Assembly: GCA_002294045.1 (NCBI GenBank)
Contig: DBEP01000100.1
Span: forward strand, 2,507-17,859
Reading direction: 5' to 3'
Length of the DNA stretch: 15,353 bases
Source of the DNA: Lachnoclostridium sp. UBA903
GTDB taxonomy: Bacteria > Bacillota > Clostridia > Lachnospirales > Lachnospiraceae
Shown one piece after another: positions 13,839 through 15,353 of this stretch. The position numbers were made by a program, and so were the translations under genes. How positions within the stretch are numbered: the first letter of the stretch is position 1; every line of letters begins with the position of its first letter. Below the pieces are notes generated by a model. That model saw nothing but the letters and a program-made list of their open reading frames with translations, had not been told where the DNA came from and did no database searches.

Positions 13839-15242
13839 ATGAAAAGGCTTACAAAAAAATCTCTATCGTTGCTTTTGGTTTTCATAATGGTGCTATCTTT
13901 TGGTGCCTGTGGTAATAACAGAGCTCAGGATACCGCTTCGACAGAACCAACGGCTGCTGCAGACGGTAAAACAGAAGATACTTCTGCAGAAACGGCGCAG
14001 AGTGAAAACACTTCATCTGTGCCGGAACCCAATTTAACGGATCCGATTGAATTAAGATTTTCCTGGTGGGGAGGAGATACCAGGCATGATGCTACGGTTA
14101 AAGCATTAGATGCGTTTTCGGCTAAGTATCCGAATATAACCGTGAAACCGGAATATGGCGCCTGGACCGGATGGCAGGAGAACATAGCCACCCAGCTGGC
14201 AGGAAAAACGGAAGCGGATTTACTTCAGATAAACTGGAACTGGATATCCCAGTTTTCACCTAATGGAGATAAGTTCTATGACCTGAATCAATTATCCGGC
14301 ATTATTTCACTGACGAATTATCCTCTGGATTTGCTTGAACTGATGACGGCAAAGGGTTCCCTTCAGGGCGTTCCGATAGGAACTACCGGCAGGGTATTTT
14401 ACTGGAACGAAGCAACCTTTAAAAAAGCCGGAATCCCGATTCCTGCTTCTTTTGAAGATATTATTAAAGCCGGTGAAACTTTTAAAACCGTATTGGGTGA
14501 TGATTACTATCCCTTGGCCCTTGGTGAATATGACCGTATTTTGCTGTTAATGTATTATCTCCATCAGACCTATGGTAAAGAGTGGGTGACCGACAAAAAA
14601 GTAAATTATACCGCAGAAGAAGTGAAAGCAGGACTGGATTGGATTAATATGCTGGAAGACAAACATGTTACCCCCACACTTGCAACCATTGCCGGAGACG
14701 GGGCGGAATCCCTGGATAAAAATCCGAAGTGGATGGATGGTTATTATGCAGGTATCTATGAGTGGGACAGTAGTGCCTCCAAATTCCAGTCGGCATTATC
14801 GGAAGGACAGAGTTTTGTGATAGGTCAGTTTCCTACGGATTTAGGACCGAATAAAAGCGGATTTACTAAGATATCCATGGGCTTTGCCGTCAGTGCCAAT
14901 TCAAAGCATCCTGCGGAAGCCGCTCTGCTTCTGGAATATTTAACCTCTGATCCGGAAGGGGTTAAGATCATGGGAATGGAAAGAGGCACGGTTTCCAATA
15001 GTGCCGCCGAAGCTACTTTGGTATCGGAAGGTTTATTAAGCGGTTTAACCTATGAAGCCAACAAATTAGTTATGGAATTTAAAGGTTATGATATCGACCC
15101 GAATTTTGAGCATTCCGCTCTAAGAGACAGCACCGGGTATTATTATGAAATTTTCCAGAACTTAAGTTATGACCAGACGGATACGGCAACTGCCGCTCAA
15201 TATTTAATTGACAGTGTGAATGAAGTAAATGCAGCCAATTAA
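13839..15242 (+). CDS. ABC transporter solute-binding lipoprotein, probably for (oligo)galacturonides
   Basis: This 467-residue lipoprotein has a signal peptide ending FGAC (Cys24) and a Ser/Thr/Glu/Ala-rich linker (about 27-63). A family 1 extracellular solute-binding fold follows. The mature domain opens with LRFSWWGGDTRH and has LLQINWNW about 60 residues on. Both resemble my memory of TogB-type oligogalacturonide-binding proteins, though I could not verify this. It would deliver sugar to a two-permease importer, which is not in the window. ATG 13839 follows AAAGGG by ten bases. It has its own promoter and lies beside the uxa genes, with operator-like sites upstream. No gene starts in the last 111 bases, which hold a small ATTGCT/AGCAAT hairpin and a repeat copy. 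Family is certain; the substrate is inferred. Confidence 0.9.
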   Translation: MKRLTKKSLSLLLVFIMVLSFGACGNNRAQDTASTEPTAAADGKTEDTSAETAQSENTSSVPEPNLTDPIELRFSWWGGDTRHDATVKALDAFSAKYPNITVKPEYGAWTGWQENIATQLAGKTEADLLQINWNWISQFSPNGDKFYDLNQLSGIISLTNYPLDLLELMTAKGSLQGVPIGTTGRVFYWNEATFKKAGIPIPASFEDIIKAGETFKTVLGDDYYPLALGEYDRILLLMYYLHQTYGKEWVTDKKVNYTAEEVKAGLDWINMLEDKHVTPTLATIAGDGAESLDKNPKWMDGYYAGIYEWDSSASKFQSALSEGQSFVIGQFPTDLGPNKSGFTKISMGFAVSANSKHPAEAALLLEYLTSDPEGVKIMGMERGTVSNSAAEATLVSEGLLSGLTYEANKLVMEFKGYDIDPNFEHSALRDSTGYYYEIFQNLSYDQTDTATAAQYLIDSVNEVNAAN

Positions 15243-15308
15243 TAATTGCTTGTAGCAATCAATACGCAAAATATACATACCTTTAAGCCTCGGGGAACTA
15301 GTTATCAC

Positions 15309-15326
15309 ACTAGAGTGTGTTTGAAA
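15309..15326 (+). repeat. dispersed 18-bp repeat, copy at window end
   Basis: An exact copy of the 18 bases at 2865-2882. The flanking CACAC-TAGA-GTGTG (15306-15319) makes a short inverted repeat. The G+C-rich sequence after 15330 differs from that after copy 1. If another fold-back element starts here, most of it lies outside the window. Confidence 0.7.
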
Positions 15327-15353
15327 AATGCCTGTGCCGGGCTGGATGCTCCA

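Overview
The window looks like chromosomal DNA of a low-to-moderate G+C anaerobic Firmicute, most likely a Lachnospiraceae-type gut or plant-fibre degrader. The grounds are strong GGAGG ribosome-binding sites, sigma-A-type promoters, short lipoprotein signal peptides with Gly/Ala-Cys lipoboxes, a single-cluster ferredoxin and a galacturonate pathway with an ABC-type sugar-binding lipoprotein. The taxon is inferred from style and gene content; no marker gene is present.

Layout. Positions 20-1359 (minus) hold pyrB and pyrI, the catalytic and zinc-binding regulatory subunits of aspartate carbamoyltransferase, with a clear promoter at 1400-1428. A 62-residue ferredoxin (1721-1909, plus) follows a hairpin-rich leader. 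An OmpR-type response regulator (1932-2660, minus) is divergent from a membrane-bound hybrid histidine kinase (3099-5228, plus). Their 438-bp spacer carries a 166-bp fold-back element. Downstream of the kinase lies a lipoprotein (5399-7189) with a flavinylation-type FMN-binding domain fused to a fumarate-reductase-like FAD domain. All catalytic residues I recall from soluble fumarate reductases are present.

Positions 7235-15242 form a galacturonate-use locus. A LacI-family regulator and uxaC make up a minus-strand operon, divergent from uxaB and uxaA. A solute-binding lipoprotein follows on the plus strand. UxaC, UxaB and UxaA together take D-galacturonate via tagaturonate and altronate to 2-keto-3-deoxygluconate. 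KDG kinase and aldolase are not in the window. Related palindromes built from TGTAAG/CTTACA half-sites lie downstream of the lacI promoter, at the uxaB start point and upstream of the binding-protein gene. The LacI-family protein probably controls all three transcription units and itself.

The main unexplained structure is a dispersed intergenic repeat with core GTGTTTGAAA. It occurs near 2870, 11690, 13275 and 15315, with a weaker relative near 1612. In different places it borders a fold-back element, forms a hairpin, or stands alone. The most biologically interesting unit is the dCache hybrid kinase beside the flavin-based extracytoplasmic reductase, a candidate acceptor-sensing respiratory module. 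I see no CRISPR array, tRNA, rRNA, transposase or phage gene.
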